Origin: Dallia pectoralis
Lineage: Eukaryota; Chordata; Actinopteri; Esociformes; Umbridae
Reading direction: 5' to 3'
Assembly: GCA_029465975.1 (NCBI GenBank)
Contig: CM055747.1
Span: forward strand, 7,870,499 to 7,934,498
Length of the DNA stretch: 64,000 nucleotides
Part shown: positions 35,170-46,600 of the stretch, in pieces
How positions within the stretch are numbered: position 1 is the first letter of the stretch
Layout of the letters: each line of letters starts with the position of its first letter
Translations under genes and position numbers: made by a program
The notes under the pieces: model-generated
Databases searched by the model: none
Seen by the model: only the letters and a program-made list of their open reading frames with translations
Told to the model about the DNA's origin: nothing

Positions 35170-35905
35170 TTAGCAGACGCCTTCGTTCCTCCTTTTGTCT
35201 GTGAATGGTGGTTGCGGTTGGCTGGTGTCCCTTTGGCAAAGTGGGTGGAGTGACTTCCTGCCAGTTGGGCCCTGTCCGGGGTTACCCTCGGATCTGGCCA
35301 CAGTGTCACTGGATGTCGTGTTGGCCCCAAGGTTATACCCTGATATATTATTGTGCCAGGGGAGTAGGGTCAGTTCTCCCTTGCCTTTGCAATTTTTTTC
35401 TAAATCTAAGGAATGCACTCTCTACATTTCCCTAAAGTCCCCAGCTCCATTTAAACTTAGGAGGTCATGCGTTCTTGGACCACACCTCAGGACTACCAGG
35501 CCCAATTCACTCGTTGCTGTTCCTGTCTAAAGTCCTCCTGGTTGTGTTGCAGCAAGTACCTGACCCTAAGTGAAGATTTTGACTACGATTTGGCTGGTCA
35601 TGCTTCTGACTTGGATAATTTTTTACAGACTTTGGACACAGCTCACATGCATTCATTCATTCAATTTGTACTCCTTAAATGTTCACCCGGCACAGCCAGA
35701 AGACGACTGGCCACCGCTCGGAGTCTGGTTCTTCTCTAGGTTTCTTTCTAGGTTTCAACCTTTTCAGGGAGTTTTTCTGAGCCCCTGTGCATTAAGCCTG
35801 TTGTTGTTTGCTCTTTGGGGTTTCAGGCTGAGGGGTTTTGTATGTGCACTTTGTGACAACTGCTGATGTAAAAAAGGGCTTTACACAATAACTGTGATTG
35901 ATGAA
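35170..35905 (+). repeat. Dispersed repeat of salmon/pike-type fish, decayed copy
   Basis: Ordered landmarks are TTTGGCAAAGTGGGTGGAGT (about 35232), CTGTCCGGGGTTACCCTCGG (about 35272), AGGAGGTCATGCG followed by GACCACACCTCAGGACTACC (about 35459-35500), CACCCGGCACAGCCAGAAGA (about 35684), CTCTAGGTTTCTTTCTAGGT (about 35734), and a 3' tail CTGATGTAAAAAAGGGCTTT (about 35862). I recognise this series from a high-copy repeat of salmonid-type genomes. The class (SINE/LINE tail or non-autonomous element) is left open. Confidence 0.75.
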
Positions 35906-36599
35906 TGTGTGTGGCCGTCTGTGTCTGTCAGCACCACAACATCCCAGCATCTGTTCCCATTACAGCAGTGTCACTGCCTGCCCCGTCTTGTGGAAGCCGT
36001 TGTACTGTGTGGAAAGCTGAGTGTCTATGTGTGTGTGTGTGTGTGTGTTTGCGTAGTTTGTGTGTAAAAGCAAGCTGTTCCATAGACATGTCTAATTGTG
36101 TTACAGAAAGAAGCCTAGTTCATGTTCCGGGGCGATGGGTCGAGGAACGGGGTGTTGAGGCAAGACGAGAGTGCCCAAAGGCTCATGTGAGAGGCCCGCC
36201 TAGAAGAAAAAAGTAACATGACGAATACACAGAAAAAAAGATGCTGTGTTTGGCCAGTAATATGGCAGGAACCTTGATATGAACAAAAGCGTCTAACAAA
36301 AGCGTGTGATGGGGTGTATACTGTAGACACACAGTACAGTTCTCTCCTCCTCGTTTTCTTGAGAGATGGAAACTAATGAACGGGAGCAGAAAAGATAGTT
36401 GCGTACAATTAGGCAGGTACTGTACACGAGCGGGGGGCGTTTGATTCATTGAAGTCCTCCTATCTGCGTTGCTTTTTATCCTAAGGTCATTGAAGAAATG
36501 GCTACTGTGTTGTCTGCCTGTGTTGCCTGTCTGTCTGTCCGCCTGCTGCAGATGTAGCAGTATGTAGCTGCAGTATCATCTGTGTATGTGGGCATGCTT
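35906..36599. other. Unassigned intronic sequence
   Basis: Contains a short GT run at about 36024-36045. No gene recognised. Confidence 0.45.
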
Positions 36600-37290
36600 G
36601 GGGGACAGAAAGACAGAGAGTAACAGCAGAGTGAGAGAGAGAGATGGACAGTTAGAGAGTAACAGCGAGATGGACAGTCAGATATTAACAGAGAGATGGA
36701 CAGAGTGAGAGTGACAGAGATGGACAGAGTGAGAGAGACAGAGAGATGGACAGAGTGAGAGTGACAGAGAGATGGACAGAGTGAGAGTGACAGAGAGATG
36801 GACAGAGTGAGAGTGGCAGAGAGATGGACAGAGTGAGAGTGACAGAGTGAGAGTGACAGAGATTGACAGAGTGAGAGTGACAGAGAGATGGACAGAGTGA
36901 GAGTGACAGAGAGATGGACAGAGTGAGAGTGGCAGAGAGATGGACAGAGTGAGAGTGACAGAGTGAGAGTGACAGAGATGGACAGTCAGAGAGTGACAGA
37001 GATGGACAGAGTGAGAGTGACAGAGAGATGGACAGAGTGAGAGTGGCAGAGAGATGGACAGAGTGAGAGTGGCAGAGAGATGGACAGAGTGAGAGTGACA
37101 GAGATGGACAGAGTGAGTGACAGAGAGATGGACAGAGTGAGAGTGACAGAGAGATGGACAGAGTGAGAGTGACAGAGAGATGGACAGAGTGAGAGTGACA
37201 GAGAGATGGACAGAGTGAGAGTGACAGAGAGATGGACAGTCAGAGAGTAACAGAGAGATGGACAGAGTGAGAGTGACAAAGAAAAAGAGA
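36600..37290. repeat. 26-bp minisatellite, purine-rich, about 25 units
   Basis: Typical unit GATGGACAGAGTGAGAGTGA plus CAGAGA. Unit length varies (18 to 26 bp) by loss or gain of GAGAGT and GACAGA pieces. A block from about 36750 to 36860 is nearly repeated at about 36880-36985. The long minus-strand open frame (206 codons, Ser/His/Leu-rich) is a repeat artefact. Confidence 0.94.
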
Positions 37291-38300
37291 GTAACCAAGA
37301 GACTTTAAGGAAGATATTCAGAGACCCAGTCGCTATACACAGGAGACCGTTTCAAGCTCATTTTAGAACTTGGTGCATGTTTGCCGGCATTTGTTCACAC
37401 AGGCAGCCAATAGCACATTGTTTCCACAACACGCGGCCAATCAGGGGCTGGGACGGTGACAAGCGGTCTGATTGTCTTATCGTTAAGCTAGTAGCTCCGT
37501 GGCACATGTCTCTCTAATCCCCCGTGCTGCTGTCACCTCACTCCAATCCAAACACACGCGCACAAGCTTTTTTACATAATTGCCTGTGGTAATTGAGATC
37601 GTTAGCGGCGTTAGCTGTGTTGGCCGCGTTGGCCGTCACGGCGGTTTTGCCGTCCCATAAAAAGTCAAACAAGTCTTGGGTAAACACACACAGAGAGGTG
37701 TGTGTGAAAGCGTGTGTTTGTTTGTGTTCGCGTTCACGTCTGCGAATTCATGCCTGCTGGCGTGTGTGTGAAACCTCGATGCCCGGGGCCTTGTGGGTAA
37801 TGAAGACAAACAGCGCTTGCTACCCCAGAGTCATGTTTCCACTGGTGGCCCCAGGCTGCCTCTGAACTCCCCCCTATATTCCCCACTCCCTCTACCCAGC
37901 TCCATGCTGTTCCATTGGGGTTCGGGGTCACTCGCATGGGGGTCTTTAAGCATGGTGGTCTCTCAGAAGTCTGCGTGTGTGCGCATTTGGCTCCAGGGTA
38001 TTAGGCCACGGAACAAAGACGGGTTAAGGGGCGACCGGAAGCAGCCTGTGATCTTGTGGAGCGGCCATTTCACAGTGAAGCCAGAAAATGGATTTTCACT
38101 TTGGTGCTTTTTTTTTCATGGAGTTCACTGTTTTATTGGGCAATGATCACTTTGTTACAGTGGACGAAGTGTTATAATCCTAACCAGATGATGATGACTG
38201 GGAACTAACTGAGCTGTGATCCATGGCAGCGGTTAAACTGGCCCAAAACTAATAGGAACAGTGTCTAATGGAAAGCGGTACTAGACATCACTCATTGCAA
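37291..38300. other. Unassigned intronic sequence
   Basis: No gene recognised; CpG-containing around 37560-37650. Confidence 0.45.
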
Positions 38301-38304
38301 ACTG

Positions 38305-38415
38305 AATTCACGACATGACGATGACATAACAACATAACATCAGGACATGACGATGACACAACAACATAACATCAGGACATGACGGTGACATAATGACATA
38401 ACCTGATGACATAAT
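38305..38415. repeat. Short tandem repeat (CATGACGATGACATAACAAC type)
   Basis: Three to four copies of a unit of about 36 bp, containing ACATCAGGACATGACGATGA. It abuts the broken left side of the Tc1 copy that follows and seems to replace its terminal repeat. Confidence 0.8.
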
Positions 38416-39200
38416 GAGCCACTCCTTTGTTGCCTTGGCTGTGTGTTTTGGGTCATTGTCATGCTGGAATACCCATCCACGGCCCATTTTCAATGTGCTG
38501 GTTGAGGGAAGGAGGTTTTCACCGAAAATCTGATGGTACATGGCCCCATCCATTGTCCCTTTGATGTGGTAAAGTTGTCCGCTTAACAGAAAAACACCCC
38601 CAAAGAGTAATGTTTCCACCTCCATGTTTGACCGTGGAGATGGTGTTCTTGGGGTCAGTTGATGCCAAATAGCTCACTTTTGGTCTCATCTGACCACAAC
38701 ACTTTCACCCAGTTCTCCTCTGAATCATTCAGATGTTCATTGGCCAACTTCAGACGGCCTGTACATGTGTTTTCTTGAGCAGAGGGACCTTGTGGGCGCT
38801 GCAGGACCTCAGTCCTTCACAGGGTGGTGTGTTACCAACTGTTTTCTTGGACCATTGACAAGATTGTAGGTCTACAATCTTGTCCCTGACTTTCTTGGAC
38901 AGCTGTTTTTTTGTTTTGGCCATGGTGAAGAGTTTGGAATCTGATTGATTTCTGGCTCCCAAGGTTTTTTTATACATGTAACAAGCTGAGAGACTGCTCC
39001 TAATCTCAGTTTGTTACCTGTATAAAAGACAGAAATCGTGCTGATTGACCTGGGATCAAATACTTGTTTCAACGAGTAAAATACAAATCTATTTATAAAT
39101 GATTTGAAATGTGTTTTTCTGGATTATAGACTGAATTATAGACTGATCATGTCTTTGACAGTGGAATAACGTACAAAATCAGCAAGGGATCAATTAGGTT
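38413..39200 (-). mobile_element. Tc1-like transposon, left end lost and internally deleted
   Basis: The minus strand carries transposase pieces in order: start ATGGCCAAAACAAAAAAACA at 38922, then C-AGCGCCCACAAGGTCCCTC (about 38800), GATTCAGAGGAGAACTGGGT (about 38730), and the C-terminal FQHDNDPKHTAKATKEWL motif (about 38410-38465). That motif contains the conserved aspartate of the DDE catalytic triad. The right terminal region (38990-39195) is typical, with TAATCTCAGTTTGTTACCTG and TATAGACTGATCATGTCTTT, ending AAATCAGCAAGGGATCAA. The left terminal repeat is missing and about half of the transposase N-terminus is deleted. Inactive. Confidence 0.85.
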
Positions 39201-39815
39201 GAATTAGGTATCTTATTCCCGAAAGTTAAAAAATAATAAAAAATAAATATCCATATTAGACAATGTTTCATTTTCCACGCTTTTGTCCGTTATTGAAACC
39301 ATTAATAAATAAATAGCTCAGTCACTCTGATTAAAAAACTGTCCTACTTTAATAAAATGTGAGATTCGAATGATTGTGTATATTCAACAGTCAGACTGTA
39401 CCCGTCTCACGTTTGATCAATCCGCCACTAAACTTGACAGCAGGATGCAACGACTATTTGCCTTATGGCACATATGGCCGTGACTCTAAACCGGAACCAA
39501 TCAATTTTTCACATTGATAGGCCAGGAAATCTGAGCTGGCACTCCGAATGCAAATTACGTCAAAAATATCACACACTTCATCCTAGCTTGTCACAGGCGG
39601 TGTGTGGTGGACACGCTACAGACTCTAAGTATGCAGAAAGTGACATGCTTCACAGAGTGCGCTGTATACAGACATGTTGCTGTACACGGTCGTGTTGGTC
39701 GCACCAAGTCCAGAACAAAGTCCCCAAAACAGGAGGCTTTTATTCAAAACGAATGGGTCTTTTTTCTCAACCAGCTGTAGAGCTGAAGAGCTGAGAGCTT
39801 CAAAACTAAATTTCA
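39201..39815. other. Unassigned intronic sequence
   Basis: AT-rich; no gene recognised. Confidence 0.4.
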
Positions 39816-39817
39816 GT

Positions 39818-41038
39818 ACCCGTATGTATAAAACTTCTAAGAAATGCTCTTAAGAATAGTCTTATGCTTTGACTTAAGTGTCAGAAAATACTTAGTAAAG
39901 AGAAGGACTTTTCTAAGAGTAGGAGCAGCTAAAAGCAACTTTCAGTAAAGTATAAGACTGATTCTTAAGTGCTTTCTGAAGTGGGACTTAAGTGCTGTGA
40001 ACTAAGGACTACAATGATGTGAACCCAAAATGTCCGACCTGAACATTTGAATCAGCCAATAGTGAGCCTGCAAGGGTGAGGTCACAGCAGCATGACACAA
40101 TTAATTCATTATTTAATTAGGACATAACAATTATTTCAATATTTAAATTTATTTAGAATAACTTATTTGTAAAAAAATTACAAATAAGTACATGCATTTA
40201 TTTCACATAATTTTAATAGAGTTTCAAAACATTAATTAAATGGACAAATGTGATGCTATTTAAGTTATTAAGCTGATGAATCACATAATAAAAAATTGCA
40301 CTCACAGGTCACAGCTGTATATAAAGGAAAGACCGAAGTTGCAAATTGTTAAAAATGGATGCAAAAAGAAAACCCTGACGATCAAGCCTGTATCGTTTGA
40401 TCAAATCTCTGTCATCATATAATTCCAACTAGAGCTGTCACTTTTTATTCGATATTCGAATATGCATTCGAACATGACGTGAAATATCCGTATTCTAACT
40501 ATAAATAAACTATCCGGTTTTTAAAATGCCATGTGTAGCGCATTTTTTACAGTCTATGGTTAGACCGGTAAAATAACCGTACAAGATGAAGTGATTTGCC
40601 GAATTTGCAAAAAATTTGCAAAAAACGGTTCACGTATTATCATCCACATCTAAAATTCGCGCTCAACTGTTGAGTAACCATCCAAATGAGGCAGCGGAGT
40701 CAGAGACACAGACAGCCAGAGCATCGGGCATCCAACACCGCATGACTTCATACTTTCATGCACAACCAATCAGCACCTTGTCAGATGCACGGTTGGCGGC
40801 ACGTAGATATTCGAATATATCCGAATGCATTTCACGATATTCGATATCCGTTCGATATCCCAGCTCTCCAGCTGTCTTAAATAATTTAGAAGCTGAGACC
40901 TAGTCTTAACACTTAGGAACCTTTATGAATCACACTTATTCTTAAGAATAAGAATAAGAGTAAAATCACGTCATTCTTAGAATTTTGACACACTTAAGAC
41001 AAAAAAATTACTCTGAGCGGCTTTATACATACCGGCCC
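39818..41038. mobile_element. PIF/Harbinger-like DNA transposon remnant
   Basis: The left end CCGTATGTATAAAACTTCTA (39820), then AGAAATGCTCTTAAGAATAG, mirrors the right end, whose reverse complement reads GGCCGGTATGTATAAAGCCG (41035), with further CTTAAGAATAAG-type matches inside. The GGCCGGTATGTATAAA-type end is one I associate with fish Harbinger elements. Inside, ATGGATGCAAAAAGAAAACC (40354) looks like the start of the Myb-like second protein of these elements but meets a stop almost at once. The middle is occupied by the hAT-like segment at 40434-40872. No transposase domain remains. Confidence 0.6.
40434..40872 (+). mobile_element. hAT-like remnant with a broken BED zinc finger
   Basis: Bounded by AGAGCTGTCAC (40432) and CCCAGCTCT (40866), with several TTCGATATTCGAATAT-type segments near both ends in opposite orientation. 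A + strand frame carries E-V-I-C-R-I-C-K-K-F (cysteines at 40597-40608). After frameshifts, L-L-S-N-H-P-N-E (about 40667-40690) follows, so the C-x2-C...H-P pattern of a BED finger is present but split between frames. Domesticated or active status is excluded by the breaks. It lies within the Harbinger-like copy, so it inserted later if both identifications hold. Confidence 0.55.
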
Positions 41039-42529
41039 TGGACTCTGTTGTTGAGAAAGGCAAGATTGTTTCTCATGCATACTAAAAGAGACAGTGATGT
41101 ATGGTGCCGCGGTGTCAACCATGCAGCTTTCCGATCAAATTAATTATGTGCTCTACCTATGGAGATTTGACCAACGTCCACTGTGTTTCGCCAGGAAGAA
41201 GTAACACACATTACAAGGACCAAGTGCCAATTCTAGTCAAGCTGCACAGATGGCAGAGTGGGTGGACGGGTTTAATGATTTAGTTGTTCCATCATTATTT
41301 TAGTCAGCTTGTATGCTTTGTGGGCAAAACTCCCTTATTTCTCAACGGGAACATATTTTTCTTTCCTCGGACTGATGTTTCGCTGACTCTTGAAGACGTG
41401 TTTATGGTCATGCTTTGAACTGTTACAGTACAGGTTTATGTACCTGCTGGTACAGAACAGTGGTGACTGCCACTACGAGTTGTGGTGCTCTGAGAGAGGA
41501 GAGAGAGAGAGAGAGTGAGTGAAAGGGCAGTGGGGTAACTTGTGCGGCCTGCCGTGTTGTGATAAGCGTTTGCGAGGCACCCCGAGCATGCGCTCCCAAA
41601 GGGCCCTAGGGGGCGCTCTAGCAAACCCCAGAGAGAAAGACAGAGAGCGCGTGAGCTCTCAGGAATGTGTTGATGGAAAACGCAGCTGGGCGGCTGATTA
41701 TTCCAACCTCATCAGTCATGCTGGGGCCCACCAGCAACACGCACACACATACAAACACACACACACACACCTACCCATGTTAATATTAAAGCCAAACACA
41801 CCTGTTCCTCTCCTATACAAAACAATATATTTCTCCCTGACTTCTCTAGCAACATCAAGTTAGCTATTTTAACATGTGCAGCTGTGCTCTCGCAGAAAAC
41901 GATTGCACCTATTAGCCGTTCTCCCGCTCGCTCTTGCTCTCTCCTGTCTTTTGTCACTCTCTTTCCCTGCAATAAAAGTCCTGACATCTCTCTCTCTCGC
42001 CGATACAGGCTACAGGGAACCTCGTTTGTTTAAAAGAGAATGGGGGAAAAACAGTTTGGAGTTAGTAAAAATAAATGCCTCACTCAGAGTGACAGCGCGA
42101 ACGGACAGAATAACTTGGCTCAAGCGACGCTCGGGAATCTTTTTTGGGTACGTTGGCTGCGACCGCGGCTCGATGTAAAGCACCTGTGAGCCAATCGATA
42201 GCCATTGATTGGTGTGGCCAAGTGACGGGCAGTCATGTCGGAGCAGAACAGGCTTTCAGTCAGGGAGATTCATGCCAGGCTCTCAGTATTCAGTACCCCG
42301 ACAGGGGCACTCGGTCACTACAAAGGGGCGCGCTTCACATGAACATAACCCAACAAAAAGCCGAACACAGCGCCGTGGTTTCGATCACTGCCTTGATGCT
42401 TTTAGGGGTTTTCCACTTTGTATGTGGGTTGAGGTGTGTGTGTGATGACATTCCTAGAGATTCGGTCACTGGGAGGCCTGTGCTGCCTCTGACCTCTGGC
42501 TGCTCCACGATCAGATAACCTCACGTGTC
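41039..42529. other. Unassigned intronic sequence
   Basis: Contains a short (GA)n at 41493-41515 and a CA run at 41735-41770. No gene recognised; short frames overlap on both strands. Confidence 0.45.
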
Positions 42530-42770
42530 TCTGTTCTGGGAGTGTGGTATCATTGGTCCATAAAGGTGTCTCTGTCCAGGGTGTGTGGTAGTACTGGTCC
42601 ATAAAGGTTTAACTGTTCAGGGTGTGTGGTAGTACTGGTCCATAAAGGTTTAACTGTTCAGGGTGTGTGGTAGTACTGGTCCATAAAGGTGTCTCTGTTC
42701 AGGGTGTGTGGTAGTACTGGTCCATAAAGGTTTAACTGTTCAGGGTGTGTGGTATTACGGTCCATAAAGG
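42530..42770. repeat. 41-bp minisatellite, about 6 units
   Basis: The unit GGGTGTGTGGTAGTACTGGT plus CCATAAAGGTTTAACTGTTCA is spaced 41 bp (42589 to 42630). Alternative middles are GTGTCTCTGTTC and TTTAACTGTTC. Confidence 0.93.
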
Positions 42771-43230
42771 TGACACTGGACAGAGGAGAAACACATATAC
42801 TTACCGTTGCACTGCTTAACCCCTTTGTAGTTGACCCGACACAGCTGTCAACCCAACCCCCATTTCCCCAACCCCCACACCCCTCGGTTCGCCAGTTCCT
42901 GTGGTCCCGTCCTAAAACTATTCATTACTTCATTAAGTCAGCTGGCACGCGGTTCGGGAATTCTTTCCCCGGGTGTTATTTTCTATATCAGCAGAGAGCG
43001 GAACGTCTTGAGGCTCAAGACCCGGGTTAAGAGGAACGCAAACTCAGCTGACCCAGGACTAATTAAATGAGGTTTCGGAACTGGATTGAATAGCTGCGCC
43101 CTTTCCTTTTCACGAATAAGTCACTGGGCCCTTTTGAAATTCAAAAGATGTGAACAACAAATTGTGATTTGTCCATCCGTTATCTGAGGACAGGTCTATG
43201 GTGCCATTTCTGTTTACGTAATCTGTTCAC
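42771..43230. other. Unassigned intronic sequence
   Basis: No gene recognised. Confidence 0.4.
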
Positions 43231-43231
43231 T

Positions 43232-43605
43232 AGGTGCTTAGGAGTTCTGGTGCTAGGGGCTAGAGTTGGGGATATGAGGTATGGGGCTAGGGGCTAGAGT
43301 CTGGGTTAGGAGTCTGGTGCTAAGGGCTGGAGTCTGGGTTAGGAGTCTGGTGCTAGGGGTTGGAGTCTGGGATAGGAGTTCTGGAGCTAGGAGCTGGAGT
43401 CTGGGATAGGAGGTCTGGGATAGGGGCTGGAGTCTGGGACAGGAGGTCTGGGATACGGGCTGGAGTCTGGGATAGGAGTTCTGGGGCTAGGAGCTGGAGT
43501 TGGGGATAGGAGGTCTGGTGCTAGGGGCTGGAGTTGGGGATATGAGGTCTGGGGCTAGGGGCTGGAGTCTGGGTTAGGAGTCTGGTGCTAGGGGTTGGAG
43601 GTGTC
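43232..43605. repeat. G-rich minisatellite, units of variable length
   Basis: Repeated blocks of GGAGTCTGGGTTAGGAGTCT and GGTGCTAGGGGCTGGAGT with TTGGGGATA variants, around 10 imperfect units. Many GGG runs on the + strand give G-quadruplex potential. Confidence 0.9.
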
Positions 43606-46600
43606 ACGGTGATCCGGGACTGGGTTAGGTTGCTCTGGCCTCTTTGCTCTCATTGACCCCTCCTCTGTTGGTTTGTCCTCTGACTGTGAAGCCGACCACA
43701 ACCATCTGCCACCACGCAGCAGTGCACTGACACCCAATTTCACGGCCGCCAGATCATGTGTAGAGGTCTGAGAGGTGAGCGGGGGCACAATGCAGAGCTA
43801 ACCAGACAGACTCACCGGCACCGGCTAAACTATAAGGAGAATAAAGCACCAGACGGACCCAGGTGTCTGCACGTGCACCCCAAGAAGGGGCCCGATGGTG
43901 GCCATCAGTTGGACCGGAGAGGCTGAAACTAGAAGAGTTATCCCCCAACACGCACCACGGCCTCTGGGGCCCGCAGAGGGAACAGGACACCCCGTCGGAC
44001 ATCTCCCCACAGCCCTCCGATCTGCCCGCCCGCCACCCAGTCTGCCGTCCCCGTGACATGCCGTGCTACCTGTCAGCGCCACGCCCCCTCTCACCCCCGC
44101 CCATACGTTCCCATCGCTTGTTTACACGGGTTGTGTAATCGCATGGCGTGGCATCGTCTCTGTTCCCTTTTCTGGCGTTCTGCGGTGGCAGGCAAGACCA
44201 GGCGTATCAGCTATGCGTTTGAGGAAGGGTAATAAGAGTATAAAAGAAGTCACGATGAAGGAGCAGATTAGGGTAGTGTTCTGAGCGGGTTCCATTTTGT
44301 ACGCTCGGAACACGTTCTCTCCGTCTCACTTCTTTCTCCCACCTTCAGTTTGACGGTCCTTGAAATGCGGTCACTTTACTCTTGAGACCGGCTTTTAGTG
44401 TATAATCGTTAGTTACGTTTTCTTCGTGTCTCTCAAATTTGTGCCGTGGCTAATGTTCTGCTCTGGGCTAAGGCCTAGACTATGATTGAGTTCTCCTCAG
44501 GCTGTTTAAGGGTGAAGCAGCTAAAGTCTCATGCTCCATTTGAACTGTGTGTGTGTGTGCGCGCACGCGTGTGTGTGTGAGCGTGCATGCTTGTGTGTGG
44601 GAGGCAGTGCGCCTTTTGCGTTGGCAGTGTTTGTGTAAAGGGATTTAAGATTTTTCCACTCTTCGTTGCAGTGCATGGTCAATGTCGAGCTTTGCGGCGT
44701 ATATATTCACACACGTATTAATGCTGCCTTGAGACAAATTAGATGCAGCATGTCTTTTATTATTCATCGTTATGCAAACACACAAACAACACACACACAC
44801 CCACAAAGACATGCACCCACCAGAATGGAAGGAGGTTTCGTGATCATTTCTGTTGCCGACCGAAGAAAACGAATGCAACAGAAATGATCTTGTGAACGAC
44901 TCTTTTCCTTGTCAAACTTCCATGTGTATTTCGATTCTCCTTTTGATCATTTTAGCCATTCACATTCAGCTCTGAAAAAGCCAGAAATATATCCACTGAG
45001 GAATAAAAAACCTGTGGTGATATATATATATAACGGACAGCTCACAAATGCAACCGGAACAGCATGTGTTGACCCCTGGCAAAATGACATGTGCTCAAAG
45101 TGATCGCATATATGAAAACGGTTTTAATATTCTCAGCCAAGACATTCAGAGATTCATTCAGGGACTCAATCAGAGATTCATTCAGGGATTCATTCAGTGA
45201 TTCATCTAATGCAGACCGCTGATGTAAAAAAACAGTTATGCAATTATGTATATCACAGGGCTATGGAAAATAATATATTTTGGTCTGTTCATGATAGTGC
45301 TTCACTTTTAAACCTACGGACCATATTATTTTCCATAATCTAGACCTCAACACACACACACACACACACACACAATCCCACTAGATACCTAAATTGTCTC
45401 GGTGTCTAGTTTTTTGTCTCACTTTGCTGTGTTCACTGTTTGTTTTGTCCTTAACCCACATATTTCAAGCTTAATAGTTTTCTTTCCCACAACGTAACTA
45501 GATTACTTGGTGCCTTTTCGTGGAGAAAGAAGAGTAATGACCAGAAGCCCTCATGCAATCTGCTGCAGAGAATATTTCATTAGAGATATTGTCTGCCTCT
45601 TAATATGGATTCTTGTTTTACAGCAATATTTGCTGTTTGCAGGAGTAATTTCTATACAGTATGTTGTTCTTAGGACTGTAAGACCCAGGTGGCGTTCCCG
45701 ACGCACTTATGTCACGACATTATTGATCGGTACGAGATACAGAACAGGGCAAGCCTCCAGTAGACACGGGGATCTGAACATGTGCACAGAAGAGGTGCCT
45801 TAAGGAAAGCAGCCAACAGGGATCTTGCCTTTCATTTTTTACGACTTTCCCGAAGCCCTTTGGAGAACTCGAAAAAAACAGACATGTTTATGAAGGTTTC
45901 CAGATGGCCCCTCTTGCACCTCCAGAATATTGTGTGCGTTTCCTCGCCTCGAAGGATTAATGCAACTCAGGGGTGTGGCCTGCCGGGCTAGAGCTTATCC
46001 AGTCAGCCCTTTGGCCAAACCACAGAGGAAAGATCAAACGTCCGGGTAGAAGGCCAGGTAAACTGTATTGACCCTAAGGGAACCAGAGCTGATGATCAAA
46101 TCCAGCCACAAATGTCTACGACAGGGGAACCAAGCCTGATTTGGGACAGAGGTTTTGTGAAACAGCCTCGGTCATGAGGCTTTAAATGTAAACAGCCTGC
46201 CAGGGTGTACCAAGACATCCTCCAGTGTCAGATCCAGGGTGGGGAATTCTCAGGGGGTTTGACTTACTCAGCCTCTTGGAACAGGACACACTAGGACCAT
46301 GAGAAGGAAATACTACCTGGCAACTGGTAAACTGTCCAAGGCCCCGGGGACTTGGAGGGCCATGGAGACCGTTCAAATAAAATACACTAGTATGTATCAC
46401 ATGCTTATTTCAGGTGCAGACACTGTCGTGTACATGTGTGGAAGGGATGCCCCCTCACAGGAAGTCAAACTTGAGAAATGTATTCCTAAAATTGTTTTGG
46501 GCTATTGCGGTTTAGCGCAAAAGTTAACAGAATTTACCGAATCAGAAAACAAACAAATGTTCGTGGCTGCGGTTTACCGTTTGTTCCGGGTGCCTGTGTA

